DNA of 64,000 nt from Candidatus Poribacteria bacterium (GCA_022821965.1 JAJECN010000020.1:124001-188000); one strand, 5' to 3'. Positions 35,708 through 44,530 are shown, counted from the stretch's first letter. Translations and numbers: made by a program. The notes: generated from the letters alone by a model not told the origin.

Positions 35708-36727
35708 CTATCCTTCTTCAGTGGACACATCCGGTGGACCTGCGCCATTATTCCGTTTTGTGTTGTGCGGTGATGCTTGCTCATAAGCCTCGACAATGCG
35801 TTGCACCAATTCATGCCGGACGACATCAACCTTGGAAAAATAGATGAACTGGATTCCATTGATTCCCGAAAGCACTTCTTGTGCATCTGCGAGTCCTGAA
35901 ACTTTATGTGTTGGAAGGTCAGTCTGTGTGATGTCGCCTGTAACCACAGCTTTTGAATCAAAACCGAGACGGGTCAGGAACATCTTCATCTGTTCAATCG
36001 TCGCGTTTTGTGCTTCATCGAGGACAACAAACGAATTGTTAAGGGTTCTGCCTCGCATAAATGCGATGGGTGCGACCTCAATGACGTTCCGCTCGATGTA
36101 TTTGTCGAGTGTTTCTGGTGGCATCATATCGTAGAGTGCGTCATATAAAGGACGTAGGTATGGATGCACCTTATCTGCAATGTCACCGGGTAAAAAACCG
36201 AGACGTTCACCGGCTTCAACGGCAGGACGCGTCAAAATGATTCGACTTACCTGTCCGCTTTTGAGCGCGGAAACAGCCATAGCCATGGCAAGGTAGGTTT
36301 TGCCTGTACCGGCGGGTCCGATGCCGAAAACAAGGTCGTTGTCTTTGATCGCTTCAACGTACCTTTTCTGCCCAGCGGTTTTGGGACGGATGACACCACG
36401 TTTTGAGAATACTGGAATGGACTCGGCACCGATTCCACTTGGGATGTCTTGTTCACCCGTATCCGATGCGCGAATTACGTAGCTAACATCGGTTGCTTGA
36501 AGTTGTTCTCCTTTCCGGATGCGGTGAAGTAGCGATTCGAGAACCGTTGTTACCTGATTGACTTCTGTAACGTTTTCACCGATGACAGCGATGCTGTCAC
36601 TTTTCAAAACAACGCGCACATCAAACCCATCTTCGATCATTTTTAGGAAGGCATCACTTTGCCCAAAGAGGGCTTGCACTTCAGCGTTGCTCTGTATGGG
36701 AACACCCTTCGATTCTTGTTTTTCCAA
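35708..36727 (-). CDS. ybeZ: PhoH family ATPase (YbeZ)
   Basis: A 339-residue PhoH-like P-loop ATPase. Walker A is GPAGTGKT (137-144); Walker B is FVVLDEAQN (about 234-242). An N-terminal KH-like region precedes the ATPase domain. YbeZ partners YbeY in RNA metabolism. A TTG start is the only option giving the full domain, and GGAGGA sits upstream. A clear promoter lies about 200 bases upstream, leaving a ~185-base 5' UTR. Confidence 0.93.
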   Translation of the reverse strand: MEKQESKGVPIQSNAEVQALFGQSDAFLKMIEDGFDVRVVLKSDSIAVIGENVTEVNQVTTVLESLLHRIRKGEQLQATDVSYVIRASDTGEQDIPSGIGAESIPVFSKRGVIRPKTAGQKRYVEAIKDNDLVFGIGPAGTGKTYLAMAMAVSALKSGQVSRIILTRPAVEAGERLGFLPGDIADKVHPYLRPLYDALYDMMPPETLDKYIERNVIEVAPIAFMRGRTLNNSFVVLDEAQNATIEQMKMFLTRLGFDSKAVVTGDITQTDLPTHKVSGLADAQEVLSGINGIQFIYFSKVDVVRHELVQRIVEAYEQASPHNTKRNNGAGPPDVSTEEG

Positions 36728-36917
36728 TAGGATTCTAATCCTCCAGATTTTTTTAGAGGGGAAACCTGTGAGTTTCGCCTTGTTTGTTCTGTCTAAATTA
36801 ACCTAATTGCAAAAAAAAGTCAAATTTCAGACCTTACGCAAAGTTGTTTCTTTTGCTGTCAAGATTTCGAGCAATGCCAGCGGAAACCGTTTGCGTCCAT
36901 CCTGTTCAACTGTTTTT

Positions 36918-36946
36918 ATTGTACAGAATCTTGCAACAAAAGTCAA
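36918..36946 (-). promoter_or_regulatory. Sigma-70 promoter of the phoH-ybeY-corC operon
   Basis: On the minus strand -35 TTGACT (36941-36946), a 17-base spacer and -10 TACAAT (36918-36923). It is the best box pair between the lipoprotein gene end and phoH. A second, weaker TTGACT lies about 100 bases closer to phoH (near 36815). Confidence 0.6.
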
Positions 36947-36955
36947 GTGGATTTT

Positions 36956-37546
36956 TTACTGTCGTTCATAAAATTTAACTTCGCGGATTGATGCGCCCTT
37001 GAGCGGAATCTGCAGTTCACCTATTTCTGTGCCATGGGACACATTGTCTATATCTTCCATTGCATTGGCTGTCAATCGCAAATAGAGGACTTCCCGTTCA
37101 ATCTGGAATCTCACTGGCAGTGTACCTTCCACTTTTTCGGAACGTTTATCTTCCACAGCTGTAAATGAAATTGTCCACTTCGGCGATTTCTCTTCAGCGG
37201 TTACATCCAAAGCGAGATTGGGGATGGTTGATGCTGGGTGGACTTCGATATACTTAATATAGGTGGGTGCGTCCAGTTTAATCAATGTTTCCGTTTTGAG
37301 ACTGCCTTTCACGCGACTCTGATACTTCCGAGGCTCGTATCCTTTGTTTGTCACATACTCTTTTTTGATGGTTCCCTTTGCAGCAAAGGTGCTGACCGTT
37401 GATAAGTCACCATCCACCATCTCAGGATTTTGTGCGCAGAAGAGCCGCGAAGCCGGTATTTCGGTCAGTGGTGGCTCTTGCAGCATCGCACATCCCATAA
37501 CACCGACTATCAGAAGCAATGGGATACTAAACATTCGTATGTTCAT
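36956..37546 (-). CDS. Putative lipoprotein, paralogue 1 (discoidin-like)
   Basis: A 196-residue lipoprotein with a hydrophobic N-terminus and Cys19 in GVMGC. The mature part has VDGDLSTVSTFA, then LIKLDAPTYIKYIEVHPAST and ends LKGASIREVKFYERQ. This pattern (a residue-change statement followed by 'I-KYIEV' and a closing REVKFY strand) resembles F5/8-type-C carbohydrate-binding folds, but I cannot assign a family. It is a tandem duplicate of the next gene, sharing most motifs, and follows it on the same strand with an 18-base gap. Confidence 0.7.
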   Translation of the reverse strand: MNIRMFSIPLLLIVGVMGCAMLQEPPLTEIPASRLFCAQNPEMVDGDLSTVSTFAAKGTIKKEYVTNKGYEPRKYQSRVKGSLKTETLIKLDAPTYIKYIEVHPASTIPNLALDVTAEEKSPKWTISFTAVEDKRSEKVEGTLPVRFQIEREVLYLRLTANAMEDIDNVSHGTEIGELQIPLKGASIREVKFYERQ

Positions 37547-37564
37547 TTTCCGGATCCTTTCCTG

Positions 37565-38164
37565 TTAAGGGGTCTGACGACCGTAAAATTTGACTTCACG
37601 GATTGAAGCCCCTTTTAGTGGAATCTCAACACCTGAGTTTGTGGTTCGGGCAGAATTCTGTTTGTCTTCAATCCCGTCTGCACTCATCCGCAGATATAGA
37701 ACATCTCGTTCAATGCGATAGCGTACGGGGGTCAGTCCTTCTATATCTTTATGCTGTTTGTCGGATACTCGCTCGAAAGCGACATCAAAACGTGGCGGGT
37801 CGTCGGTCGTCGTCATCATTGCAAAGTTTGGGATAACCCTTGATGCGGGGTAGACTTCTACATAGGTGATATAGGTGGGTGTGTCCAGTTTGATAATGGC
37901 TTCTGTCCGGCGATTCCCTTCAACCTGCGTTATATAGCGCCGTTGTGAATAGGCAAGCCGCCTGCTCTCGCCCCCGAACATGTGATAGGCTTTGCGGACA
38001 AATCCATTCACTGCGAATGTACCCTCCGTCTCCAGATTTCCATCTACAAATTCCGGGTTAGATTCACAGGTAAGATGGGACACGTCAATCTCAATAACGG
38101 GTTGATTCAATACAGCACACCCCGTGATGCCGATGAGTAAGATAAACAAACTACAGATTCTCAT
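37565..38164 (-). CDS. Putative lipoprotein, paralogue 2 (discoidin-like)
   Basis: A 199-residue lipoprotein (Cys16 in GITGC). It shares VDGNLETEGTFAVNG, IKLDTPTYITYVEVYPAS and LKGASIREVKFYGRQ with the downstream paralogue, so the pair arose by local duplication. The two have diverged substantially outside these blocks. The likely location is anchored to a membrane facing the periplasm. It is the first gene of the pair, downstream of a palindromic repeat. Confidence 0.7.
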   Translation of the reverse strand: MRICSLFILLIGITGCAVLNQPVIEIDVSHLTCESNPEFVDGNLETEGTFAVNGFVRKAYHMFGGESRRLAYSQRRYITQVEGNRRTEAIIKLDTPTYITYVEVYPASRVIPNFAMMTTTDDPPRFDVAFERVSDKQHKDIEGLTPVRYRIERDVLYLRMSADGIEDKQNSARTTNSGVEIPLKGASIREVKFYGRQTP

Positions 38165-38188
38165 TTTTCTCTCCTGTTGTTATGTTTA

Positions 38189-38207
38189 CGGCACACGGTG
38201 TGTGCCG
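38189..38207. repeat. Palindromic repeat CGGCACAC / GTGTGCCG
   Basis: A 19-base near-perfect palindrome between the dehydrogenase stop and the lipoprotein start. A similar sequence (GTACACGCCGTGTGCCG) lies at about 9805-9821, so this is a dispersed intergenic hairpin. It may stop transcription from the gene upstream. Confidence 0.5.
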
Positions 38208-38211
38208 AGTT

Positions 38212-39255
38212 CTATATGGGTATTGCAACGTCGAAACGTTCTGCTGCTTCGACGAGCCGGTTCCATGTTGGCTCCTCGATGGGTATTCCTTCTTGCAGCC
38301 GTTTCGCACGGCTCCGTTCCTCGAATTCTCCAGGTACATAGATTTCCTCAATACCCGGCAACCGAGCAGATGATTTCACCCACTCTACAAGATAGGCAAT
38401 TTCCTGTTCGTAATCTGCTAAGTCAATGAAATCCTCGATTTTAATCGCAAACATCACAATGCCGCTTGCACCGCGTGTTGGTGCTTCACGGCTACATCCT
38501 GCCCAAGAGAGTCCACCGGCGATAGCATCTATCATCACACCCAGCCCGAACCCTTTATGCCCAAACTGAAAACCGCCGAGAGGCATAACGGCTGTATCCT
38601 CTGGACGTTCACGAAACGCGTTCGGATCTGTGAGCGGTTTGCCTTCGGTATCTATCATCCATCCTTCTGGGATAGGTTCACCGCGGGCAGTCTGGACGAG
38701 CAATTTCCCGCCTGCGACGACGCTGAGCGTCATGTCGAGGAGGAGCGGCTCGCCTCCTTGACGTGGGACCGAGATGGCAATTGGGTTTGGTGGTAGTCTC
38801 CGGGAAGTACCACCGTGTGGATGCATAAATCGTCCACCACCATTCAGCAGGACGATCCCAATCATACCGGCACGTGCGGCGATCGGTGGATATTCACCCA
38901 TTCGTCCGGCGTGTCCACACCGATGCAAGCCGACTGCCCCGATGGTGCAGCTTTCTGCTTTTTCAACAGCCATTTCCATCGCTTTGCGTGCGGCAACCAT
39001 GCCGAGTGCGCCGTTGGCGTTGATAACGGTAGCTGCACCGCTTTCCCTGACAATCTCCATTTTATCTCTGGCGGGACCGCCTGCCATGCCACCGATATAG
39101 TTTGGAGCGTTGATAACACCGTGTGAATCGTGTCCGGCAAGGTTAGAATCGACGACGTGATCGCTGACGATACGCGCGTCTTCCTCTATACCACCGGCAC
39201 CCCGATATATATCATAGACAAACTTTCTCAAAACATCATGAGAGACAATCGGCAT
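38212..39255 (-). CDS. Malate/L-lactate dehydrogenase family oxidoreductase
   Basis: A 347-residue member of the Ldh/YbiC/YiaK family, NAD(P)-dependent 2-oxo/2-hydroxy acid oxidoreductases with a non-Rossmann fold. Family blocks are HDSHGVINAPNYI, GHAGRMGEYPPIAARAG (with the catalytic His of the GHxGRxGEY motif), PNPIAISVP and GFGLGVMIDAIAGGLS. AAGGAGG precedes the ATG. It follows a PhyH gene on the same strand, so a hydroxy-acid pathway is plausible. Two relatives start at 62.8 and 63.9 kb. Confidence 0.88.
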   Translation of the reverse strand: MPIVSHDVLRKFVYDIYRGAGGIEEDARIVSDHVVDSNLAGHDSHGVINAPNYIGGMAGGPARDKMEIVRESGAATVINANGALGMVAARKAMEMAVEKAESCTIGAVGLHRCGHAGRMGEYPPIAARAGMIGIVLLNGGGRFMHPHGGTSRRLPPNPIAISVPRQGGEPLLLDMTLSVVAGGKLLVQTARGEPIPEGWMIDTEGKPLTDPNAFRERPEDTAVMPLGGFQFGHKGFGLGVMIDAIAGGLSWAGCSREAPTRGASGIVMFAIKIEDFIDLADYEQEIAYLVEWVKSSARLPGIEEIYVPGEFEERSRAKRLQEGIPIEEPTWNRLVEAAERFDVAIPI

Positions 39256-39316
39256 AAAAATCCTCCTTGAATTTGAAACTGATGAAACATTTGACGAAAC
39301 CGACCAGTATTATCCG

Positions 39317-40129
39317 TTATACTTGGCGAAAACCGCTGTCCGTACGGTGCCAATTCTGTCCGTGATCTGGGTCCCGAAACTGGATATTTCTGCCTAATAG
39401 CTGCTTGAGCACATCGCTTTCGCCTGCCAGTTCCTCATCGGTCAACTGCCGAGGCATATCCTCCTGTGGATAGATGACGGAACGGTTATACATACCGAGC
39501 AAGCCGACGCGCGGTGTATCCGTTAGATTCGCCCGAGACTGATGCCAGATCGCACCGTTCGTGAACATAATTGAACCTTTCGGTGCGACAGCAATACTCA
39601 TTTCAAGTCCCTCAGCTTCTCCCAATTCGGGACGACGCAGCGTTTTGTGTGATTCTGAGATACACGCTGTTGCGCCGTTTTCTTCTGTGAAATCGTCTAA
39701 CATCCACACCGTTTGCCCTGTTAGTGAGCCGGACGGAAAAGGGGATTGCATTGCCCAATATGGATAGTCAATATGCCAACCCCCTGCGGGTGCGCCGGGT
39801 CCAACGATGTTTGCCGTAAATGTGGAAGCGATAACATCTTCACCGAGCATCCGTTTCCACACGGATACGACGGTCGGGTGCTGGATAAAATAGCGGAAGA
39901 TGGGCGATTTTCCAACGATCGCCCAGACGCGTCGGATTTTGCCATCTCCATAACTGTGGTCGTATCCGTTGGCAATATCCTCTTCAACTAATTTCCAGAT
40001 CACCTCGCGCGCTTCGTCTGCCTCTTCGGGAGTAATCACGTTTTCGATAACGTGAAAACCGACTTCACGCAGGTCGTGTTCAACAAGGTCGAGTCTTTCT
40101 GAATCTAATGCTGATTTGATTTGTACCAT
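39317..40129 (-). CDS. Phytanoyl-CoA dioxygenase (PhyH) family protein
   Basis: A 270-residue Fe(II)/2-oxoglutarate oxygenase with His119 and Asp121 (GGWHIDYPYW) and distal His196 (GAIWHQSRANLTDTPR, the Arg at the 2-oxoglutarate site). It is placed between an epimerase (14-base gap) and the Ldh-family gene (61-base gap) on one strand, suggesting a three-gene operon acting on a hydroxylated small molecule. The substrate is unknown. Confidence 0.87.
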   Translation of the reverse strand: MVQIKSALDSERLDLVEHDLREVGFHVIENVITPEEADEAREVIWKLVEEDIANGYDHSYGDGKIRRVWAIVGKSPIFRYFIQHPTVVSVWKRMLGEDVIASTFTANIVGPGAPAGGWHIDYPYWAMQSPFPSGSLTGQTVWMLDDFTEENGATACISESHKTLRRPELGEAEGLEMSIAVAPKGSIMFTNGAIWHQSRANLTDTPRVGLLGMYNRSVIYPQEDMPRQLTDEELAGESDVLKQLLGRNIQFRDPDHGQNWHRTDSGFRQV

Positions 40130-40143
40130 GTTTCACCTCTGCA

Positions 40144-41136
40144 TTATCGGATACGGGGTAAATTGCGAACTGCCTCAATAACTTGATCTTCCAAATCGTC
40201 TGCATCGCTATCTGGAATCAGATTGTGTCTGTCCATCCACGCGATGTTTTCTGCGACACTTTCTGTAACTGGAACTTGTGGACTGAATTCGGGTAGCACT
40301 GCCGCTAATTTCTCGTGACTGAAGATTTGCGTATGCCCGAAGTTACCGCGTAATCCGCTGAATCGTTCCGGTGACATTGCGATGAGTGTCTCTTGCGACA
40401 CATGCACAATCTCTATGTCAACACCGAGTGCCTCCGCCGCTGCACGGTGCCATTCGTCCCATGTTCTCGCTTGCGGATGGACGGTATTGTATATTTCACC
40501 GAAGCAATCAGATTTGCCGAGTACATCTGTAAACGCAAAACCTGCGTCTCGAGATGACAGGAATTGAAAATAATTTAATCCATCGCCTGCGGAGAGGATC
40601 GGTTTCCCCTTCCGCAACCGGTCGATCCAACTGCCGTCGCCACCGACCTGTCGGAGGAGATTCATACCGGGTCCGTGTGTATAGGATGGCTTGAAAATGG
40701 TTACAGGGAATCCATCACTTGCGTGTGCCTCTAAGAGGAGGTTATCCGCCTCGATTTTGCCGAGTCCATAGCCTGATGTCCCTTGCAACGACGCACTCTC
40801 TGAAAGGTTGATACCAGCGAACGGTGGTCCGTAGGTCATCACCGTTGAGCAGTGGACGAAGTGTCCGACGCGTCCCTGACATGCTCGCAGTGCGGAAGCA
40901 GCATCGTCTGCGTTGAAACTAATCATATCGATGACAGCGTCCCAATTTTCCCCACCGACTTTCGCCTCAAAATCCTCGCAATCCTTTCGGTCACCGTGAA
41001 TGACGCGGACATTTGGAGGCGGGGCATCCCTATGTTGTCCGCGGTTGAATAGAACGACTTCATGGTTTCGGCTTTGCAACGCTGCAACAATCCCACGGCT
41101 AATGTTGCCCGTCCCACCGATGACTAAGACTTTCAC
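40144..41136 (-). CDS. NAD-dependent epimerase/dehydratase (extended SDR)
   Basis: A 330-residue extended short-chain dehydrogenase. The NAD-binding loop is GGTGNISRG (7-15); the Ser/Tyr region is HCSTVMTYGPP with a later GYGLGKIEADNLL, where Tyr-x3-Lys gives the catalytic pair. The C-terminal half resembles sugar-nucleotide or aldose epimerase/reductase proteins. The exact reaction is unclear. It is probably the first gene of the epimerase-PhyH-Ldh unit. Confidence 0.85.
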   Translation of the reverse strand: MKVLVIGGTGNISRGIVAALQSRNHEVVLFNRGQHRDAPPPNVRVIHGDRKDCEDFEAKVGGENWDAVIDMISFNADDAASALRACQGRVGHFVHCSTVMTYGPPFAGINLSESASLQGTSGYGLGKIEADNLLLEAHASDGFPVTIFKPSYTHGPGMNLLRQVGGDGSWIDRLRKGKPILSAGDGLNYFQFLSSRDAGFAFTDVLGKSDCFGEIYNTVHPQARTWDEWHRAAAEALGVDIEIVHVSQETLIAMSPERFSGLRGNFGHTQIFSHEKLAAVLPEFSPQVPVTESVAENIAWMDRHNLIPDSDADDLEDQVIEAVRNLPRIR

Positions 41137-41139
41137 TAA

Positions 41140-41330
41140 TTAGATTCCTCCATTATCAATTATGACTTGTGAGGGTTCTTGGACCACAGGAATAACGTAA
41201 CTCCGAATCGTGAGGTTCGCGAGTATCTCTGTTTCTGTCCGAGGTGCAGGATTCTTCGATGATCGAACACAACATAGTATCCCTCAGCTGTATCCTCCCA
41301 AAGGACCTCGATTTTCAAAAGTTTTCATCA
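41140..41330 (-). pseudogene. Frameshifted 3' remnant of a decayed gene
   Basis: On the minus strand one frame reads EVLWEDTAEGYYVVFDHR. After a one-base shift another reads KNPAPRTETEILANLTIRSY, then VIPVVQEPSQV and a stop at 41140. Joined, the two make a coherent C-terminus ('GYYVVFDHRKNPAPRTETE'). I recall this ending from C-terminal regions of AAA-type ATPases but am not certain. No upstream part remains before the next gene, so it is a fragment with at least one frameshift. Confidence 0.45.
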
Positions 41331-41355
41331 CATCTTCTCCGCGGCTTTAGTGTTT

Positions 41356-41673
41356 TTAATCAGAATTGCTGCTCGTTTGCACTACGGTCTTTTTACGTTT
41401 GCGCCGCGTAAAGGAGATACCGCCGAAGCCACTGATAATAGCGATGTAGAACCCAAGGTCGTACCACCACCCTGTGTTTTGGAGTTCATAGACCCGGATA
41501 TCTGGATTAAAAATTCCCCATATCAGTGAGATTGGTGCGATCCATCCGTGCCAGATGCCCCAGAAAAATCCAGCGGGTTTCTCTGTTGTATGTTTGCCAT
41601 CACCGGGTACGCATCCGGCAGAAGTAATAAGGGTTATCAATAGAAGTGTGCAGACCAGTTTTTGGGTGTTCAT
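41356..41673 (-). CDS. Putative lipoprotein with two membrane segments
   Basis: A 105-residue protein. I chose the ATG at 41673 because GGAGT lies 8-12 bases upstream and the protein then opens with a lipoprotein signal (KLVCTLLLITLITSAGC). A Trp-rich segment (FFWGIWHGWIAPISLIWGIF) and GFYIAIISGFGGISF follow, each long enough to span or dip into the membrane, and a basic tail RRKRKK. It resembles small proteins annotated as YoaK/DUF-type membrane proteins, but I cannot name it. The upstream methylase gene ends 4 bases before it. Confidence 0.6.
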   Translation of the reverse strand: MNTQKLVCTLLLITLITSAGCVPGDGKHTTEKPAGFFWGIWHGWIAPISLIWGIFNPDIRVYELQNTGWWYDLGFYIAIISGFGGISFTRRKRKKTVVQTSSNSD

Positions 41674-41677
41674 TCTT

Positions 41678-42652
41678 TTACTCCATATCAACAATAGCAC
41701 GCGACAATGCCCAATCCAAGCGTCGTCGATAGTGCCCATCGCTGCGTATACCCTTGAAGGCTGTCAGGAAAACGTCATGGGTTTTCTCGCGGATTGTTGC
41801 CAAGCGCGCATTGAGCAGGTCTATATCCACATGCCACGGCACGCCGATTTTTGTAATGGAACGGCAATGGACACGGATAGGGTAGTCTTTTAGTTCTTCT
41901 GGTGGGCAAAAACGTATAGAAGCAGAGACGGTATTGTCTATAGCGATGAGTCCAAGGTTTCCGTTTGGGTCATTGAACACAATGCTACGGTTGTTGGAAG
42001 ATTGGGGTAGGTGTGTCCGCAGTTCGCGGAGTCCACCGAGGAACTGATTGTTACGCCAGATGCTAACGTCCGCTGTTACGTGCGGCGTAAACAGGGCGAG
42101 ACCTACTGGATGTTCGGTATCTTCAAACATATAGGAGGTGTCTCTTATTTTATTTTCTTGCGTCGTTTTATCTTGTGTTTGTGGGACTAAGGAGATGAAA
42201 TCGTGCAACCTTTGTAGGAACAGCCCACTCCGAATGAACGCCTCTGGAATAATTGCTGCGACCCATCCACAGTGCGTCAAGCACTGCTCAAGTGCGTATT
42301 TGTAAAGGTCATCGTAGCGGGTTGCTTCTGGGAAAGGTAAGCCGCGCCGCGTGGCGGAATTGCGTGCTAACCACGGTGGATTGGTAATGCAAACATTGAA
42401 TCCTTTAGGAAAGTCCTCAAGCGTGTCACGTTGCACAATTCCTTCTGCGCCCGGCTCAATATCAAAAAATGACCAATTGCGGCATCGCAGATGTGCTGCG
42501 TCAATCAACTGTGGGATGTCTTTAGCACCCGCAAAGGGTTCTAAAGCGACCTGTTGTTCCAGATTGGATGCCTTTGCCCATGTCTGGAACGGTTCCAACT
42601 GAAACGGGTTTCCGCGAGTATAGTAGCGTCCACTTGCTCGTTTTTCGTCCAT
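41678..42652 (-). CDS. Solitary N6-adenine-type DNA methyltransferase
   Basis: A 324-residue class I SAM-dependent methyltransferase. GRYYTRGNPF (8-17) is the motif X-like opening of Eco57I/type I-like adenine methylases; ALEPFAGAKDI (36-46) is the SAM-binding motif I; NPPW (91-94) is motif IV of N6-adenine or N4-cytosine enzymes. The C-terminal half could be the target-recognition region. No restriction endonuclease gene is adjacent, so it appears to be an orphan modification enzyme. A protein or RNA target is an alternative. Confidence 0.72.
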   Translation of the reverse strand: MDEKRASGRYYTRGNPFQLEPFQTWAKASNLEQQVALEPFAGAKDIPQLIDAAHLRCRNWSFFDIEPGAEGIVQRDTLEDFPKGFNVCITNPPWLARNSATRRGLPFPEATRYDDLYKYALEQCLTHCGWVAAIIPEAFIRSGLFLQRLHDFISLVPQTQDKTTQENKIRDTSYMFEDTEHPVGLALFTPHVTADVSIWRNNQFLGGLRELRTHLPQSSNNRSIVFNDPNGNLGLIAIDNTVSASIRFCPPEELKDYPIRVHCRSITKIGVPWHVDIDLLNARLATIREKTHDVFLTAFKGIRSDGHYRRRLDWALSRAIVDME

Positions 42653-42871
42653 TTTCTTACGTGTTTTTCTAATCGGTAGGTCTCTGTGGGTATGTCTGTT
42701 TGTACAAAGGGGATAGACAACTTATTTGTGAATACACTGTGTGCATTAATATAAACTTATTCCCGCTAAATGTCAAGTTGAATTTTCGTGTGAGCCAGCG
42801 TCATTGAGTGTCCAGTTTTCTGTCTGTTGCCTAAAATAAGTCGACATTTCGCAGAAGAATGCCGTTTTCAA
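42653..42871. other. Intergenic stretch between divergent genes
   Basis: About 220 AT-rich bases with no supported ORF. It should contain the methyltransferase promoter, but no clear minus-strand box pair is seen. Confidence 0.4.
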
Positions 42872-42900
42872 TTGACGTATCCGTTGAGTTTAGATATAAT
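42872..42900 (+). promoter_or_regulatory. Sigma-70 promoter of the DUF1080-like/PhyH unit
   Basis: TTGACG (42872-42877), a 17-base spacer and perfect TATAAT (42895-42900), about 97 bases before the ATG at 42997. Confidence 0.65.
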
Positions 42901-42937
42901 TGTTGGCACTTTGGCTGTTGGTGTTAGTTGTCTGAGT

Positions 42938-42970
42938 CAGGATTTACCGGATTTTAGGATTTGCAGGATT
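42938..42970. repeat. AGGATTT-type tandem microrepeat
   Basis: Three imperfect 10-12-base units (AGGATTTACC, GGATTTTAGG, ATTTGCAGGATT) in the leader before the 42997 gene. A degenerate AGGATTT tandem; the same type is common in intergenic regions of repeat-rich genomes. Any role is unknown. Confidence 0.4.
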
Positions 42971-42996
42971 GTAATTTCATAGCCTTGGAGGAACCG

Positions 42997-43665
42997 ATGC
43001 GTTATTCAAATGCAGTATCCGTTATATTCATGGTTGCCATACTAACTTCCATTGCTTCAGCAGGGGTATGGCAGGAAAATTTCGACAATGGGCTTCCCGA
43101 TGGTTGGAACGCTGTTAAAGGTGAGTGGAAGATTGAGAAGGATGCTTATGCCGAAACCGCTGGCGCACAATATGCCAAGACGATGTTCGGTGATGAAAAT
43201 TGGGGAGATTACACCCTTGAGGTAGATGTGACTTTGGTGAAGAATGTGAATGTGAATGCAGCAGGTGTGTTAATCCGTGCTGATACGGATGGCGACAACG
43301 GCATGCGATTCTGGATTCGCACAGACCAGCATAAATGCCAATTCTCCCGATGGAGAGAAAATAAATTTGAGCACATTGTAACCCCTTTACCCGTTGACCC
43401 TGAAGTTGGGGAAACCTATCGGCTTAAGGTTATTGCAGAAGGTCAGAATTATCAATGTTTTGTCGATGATGACCTCTTGTTTGAAGGAGACGATGATGCG
43501 AAATTTCGGGACAGTGGACGCATCGGTTTTATTTCGTATGAGGCACATGTCCATTACGACAATCTGGTCATTGACGGAGATGATATCCCTGCCTTCGCGG
43601 TTGAGCCGAATGGCAAACTTGCGACGTGCTGGGGACAGTTGAAAACAGACTTTCGGATTCAGTAG
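42997..43665 (+). CDS. Secreted DUF1080-like (laminin-G-fold) protein
   Basis: A 222-residue protein. The ATG at 42997 has GGAGGA 4-9 bases upstream and opens with a Sec signal (about 1-21, ending SIASAG). The mature part, WQENFDNGLPDGWNAVKGEW, then DYTLEVDVTLV, GVLIRADTDGDNGMRFWIR and GRIGFISYEAHVHYDNLVI, matches concanavalin/3-keto-disaccharide hydrolase (DUF1080) modules that bind or cleave sugars. It has one domain and no catalytic partner. The PhyH gene follows 16 bases after its stop. Confidence 0.78.
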   Translation: MRYSNAVSVIFMVAILTSIASAGVWQENFDNGLPDGWNAVKGEWKIEKDAYAETAGAQYAKTMFGDENWGDYTLEVDVTLVKNVNVNAAGVLIRADTDGDNGMRFWIRTDQHKCQFSRWRENKFEHIVTPLPVDPEVGETYRLKVIAEGQNYQCFVDDDLLFEGDDDAKFRDSGRIGFISYEAHVHYDNLVIDGDDIPAFAVEPNGKLATCWGQLKTDFRIQ

Positions 43666-43681
43666 CGAATAGGAGACAACG

Positions 43682-44530
43682 ATGGTAAGTGTTGAACGTC
43701 CATCTGAAATGGGCACCCCTCAATGGAACGGTCCACAGCGACGACACCTCCGTTTTGCCCTTGATACTGCTGAAGTCAACGCGTATAAGGAAAAAGGATT
43801 TCTCATTCTTCGCGAGGTATTTCAACCTGTCGAAATGGAGTTCTATCGTCAAGAGGCAGGACGGATTGTTGATCGTGCGCTTTCGTTGAGTCGTGAATTT
43901 CAGCTTGAACCGAAATATAATCTCCGCTTCGAGATGTTAGCGGACGATCAGCCGTGGAAGATTGATCCGTTTGTAAGTATCTCGCCGCTGTTTTCTGCAC
44001 TCGTCCGAGATAGACGGATTATGGATCGGTTGGCATGTTTGTATGATGGCTATGAGGCGGTACTGTTCAAAGATAAACTCATCTTTAAACCGCCAGACAG
44101 CCACGGTAATGGGCTTCATCAGGATTATAATTGGTGGCAGGGATTTCCACACAGTCTCCTTACCGTTTCGATTGCGCTTGATGCAAGCACGAAAGAAAAC
44201 GGATGCACAGAACTGTGGACGGGGCATCATCAAGGATTTTTACATGAACCGGGTTCGCTTGACAAAACCCAAATTGATCCTGAACGACTCACGAATGAGG
44301 CGCGCGTCTATGTTGAGTTAGAACCGGGAGATATAGCAATCTTTACCTGTTTTACGCCACATGCAGCGGCAGCCAATACATCGGACAGTGCTCGGCGAAT
44401 GTTGTTTTTGAGTTACAACGACAGTCGAGATGGCGAGCATTACGCTGCCCATTATGAGCATTTCCGCTGGTATCGAACGCGCTCGGATCGCATGGAAAAA
44501 GCGGAACGGACGAAATATTACTTCCTTTAG
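43682..44530 (+). CDS. Phytanoyl-CoA dioxygenase (PhyH) family protein
   Basis: A 282-residue Fe(II)/2-oxoglutarate oxygenase with His146 and Asp148 (GLHQDYNWW), distal His227 (FTPHAAAANTSD) and Arg238 or Arg239 after it. An AGGAGA site precedes the ATG. It forms a unit with the secreted DUF1080-like gene. It is more similar in layout to the other PhyH proteins with the 'HQDYNWW' motif than to the next gene, so the adjacent pair is not a recent duplication. Confidence 0.88.
   Translation: MVSVERPSEMGTPQWNGPQRRHLRFALDTAEVNAYKEKGFLILREVFQPVEMEFYRQEAGRIVDRALSLSREFQLEPKYNLRFEMLADDQPWKIDPFVSISPLFSALVRDRRIMDRLACLYDGYEAVLFKDKLIFKPPDSHGNGLHQDYNWWQGFPHSLLTVSIALDASTKENGCTELWTGHHQGFLHEPGSLDKTQIDPERLTNEARVYVELEPGDIAIFTCFTPHAAAANTSDSARRMLFLSYNDSRDGEHYAAHYEHFRWYRTRSDRMEKAERTKYYFL

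Noticed and set aside
42905-42921. TGGCACTTTGGCTGTTGG as a fourth sigma-54 promoter
   Set aside because: The -24 half matches but the -12 GC is absent at the required 10-base distance, and a perfect sigma-70 TATAAT lies directly upstream.
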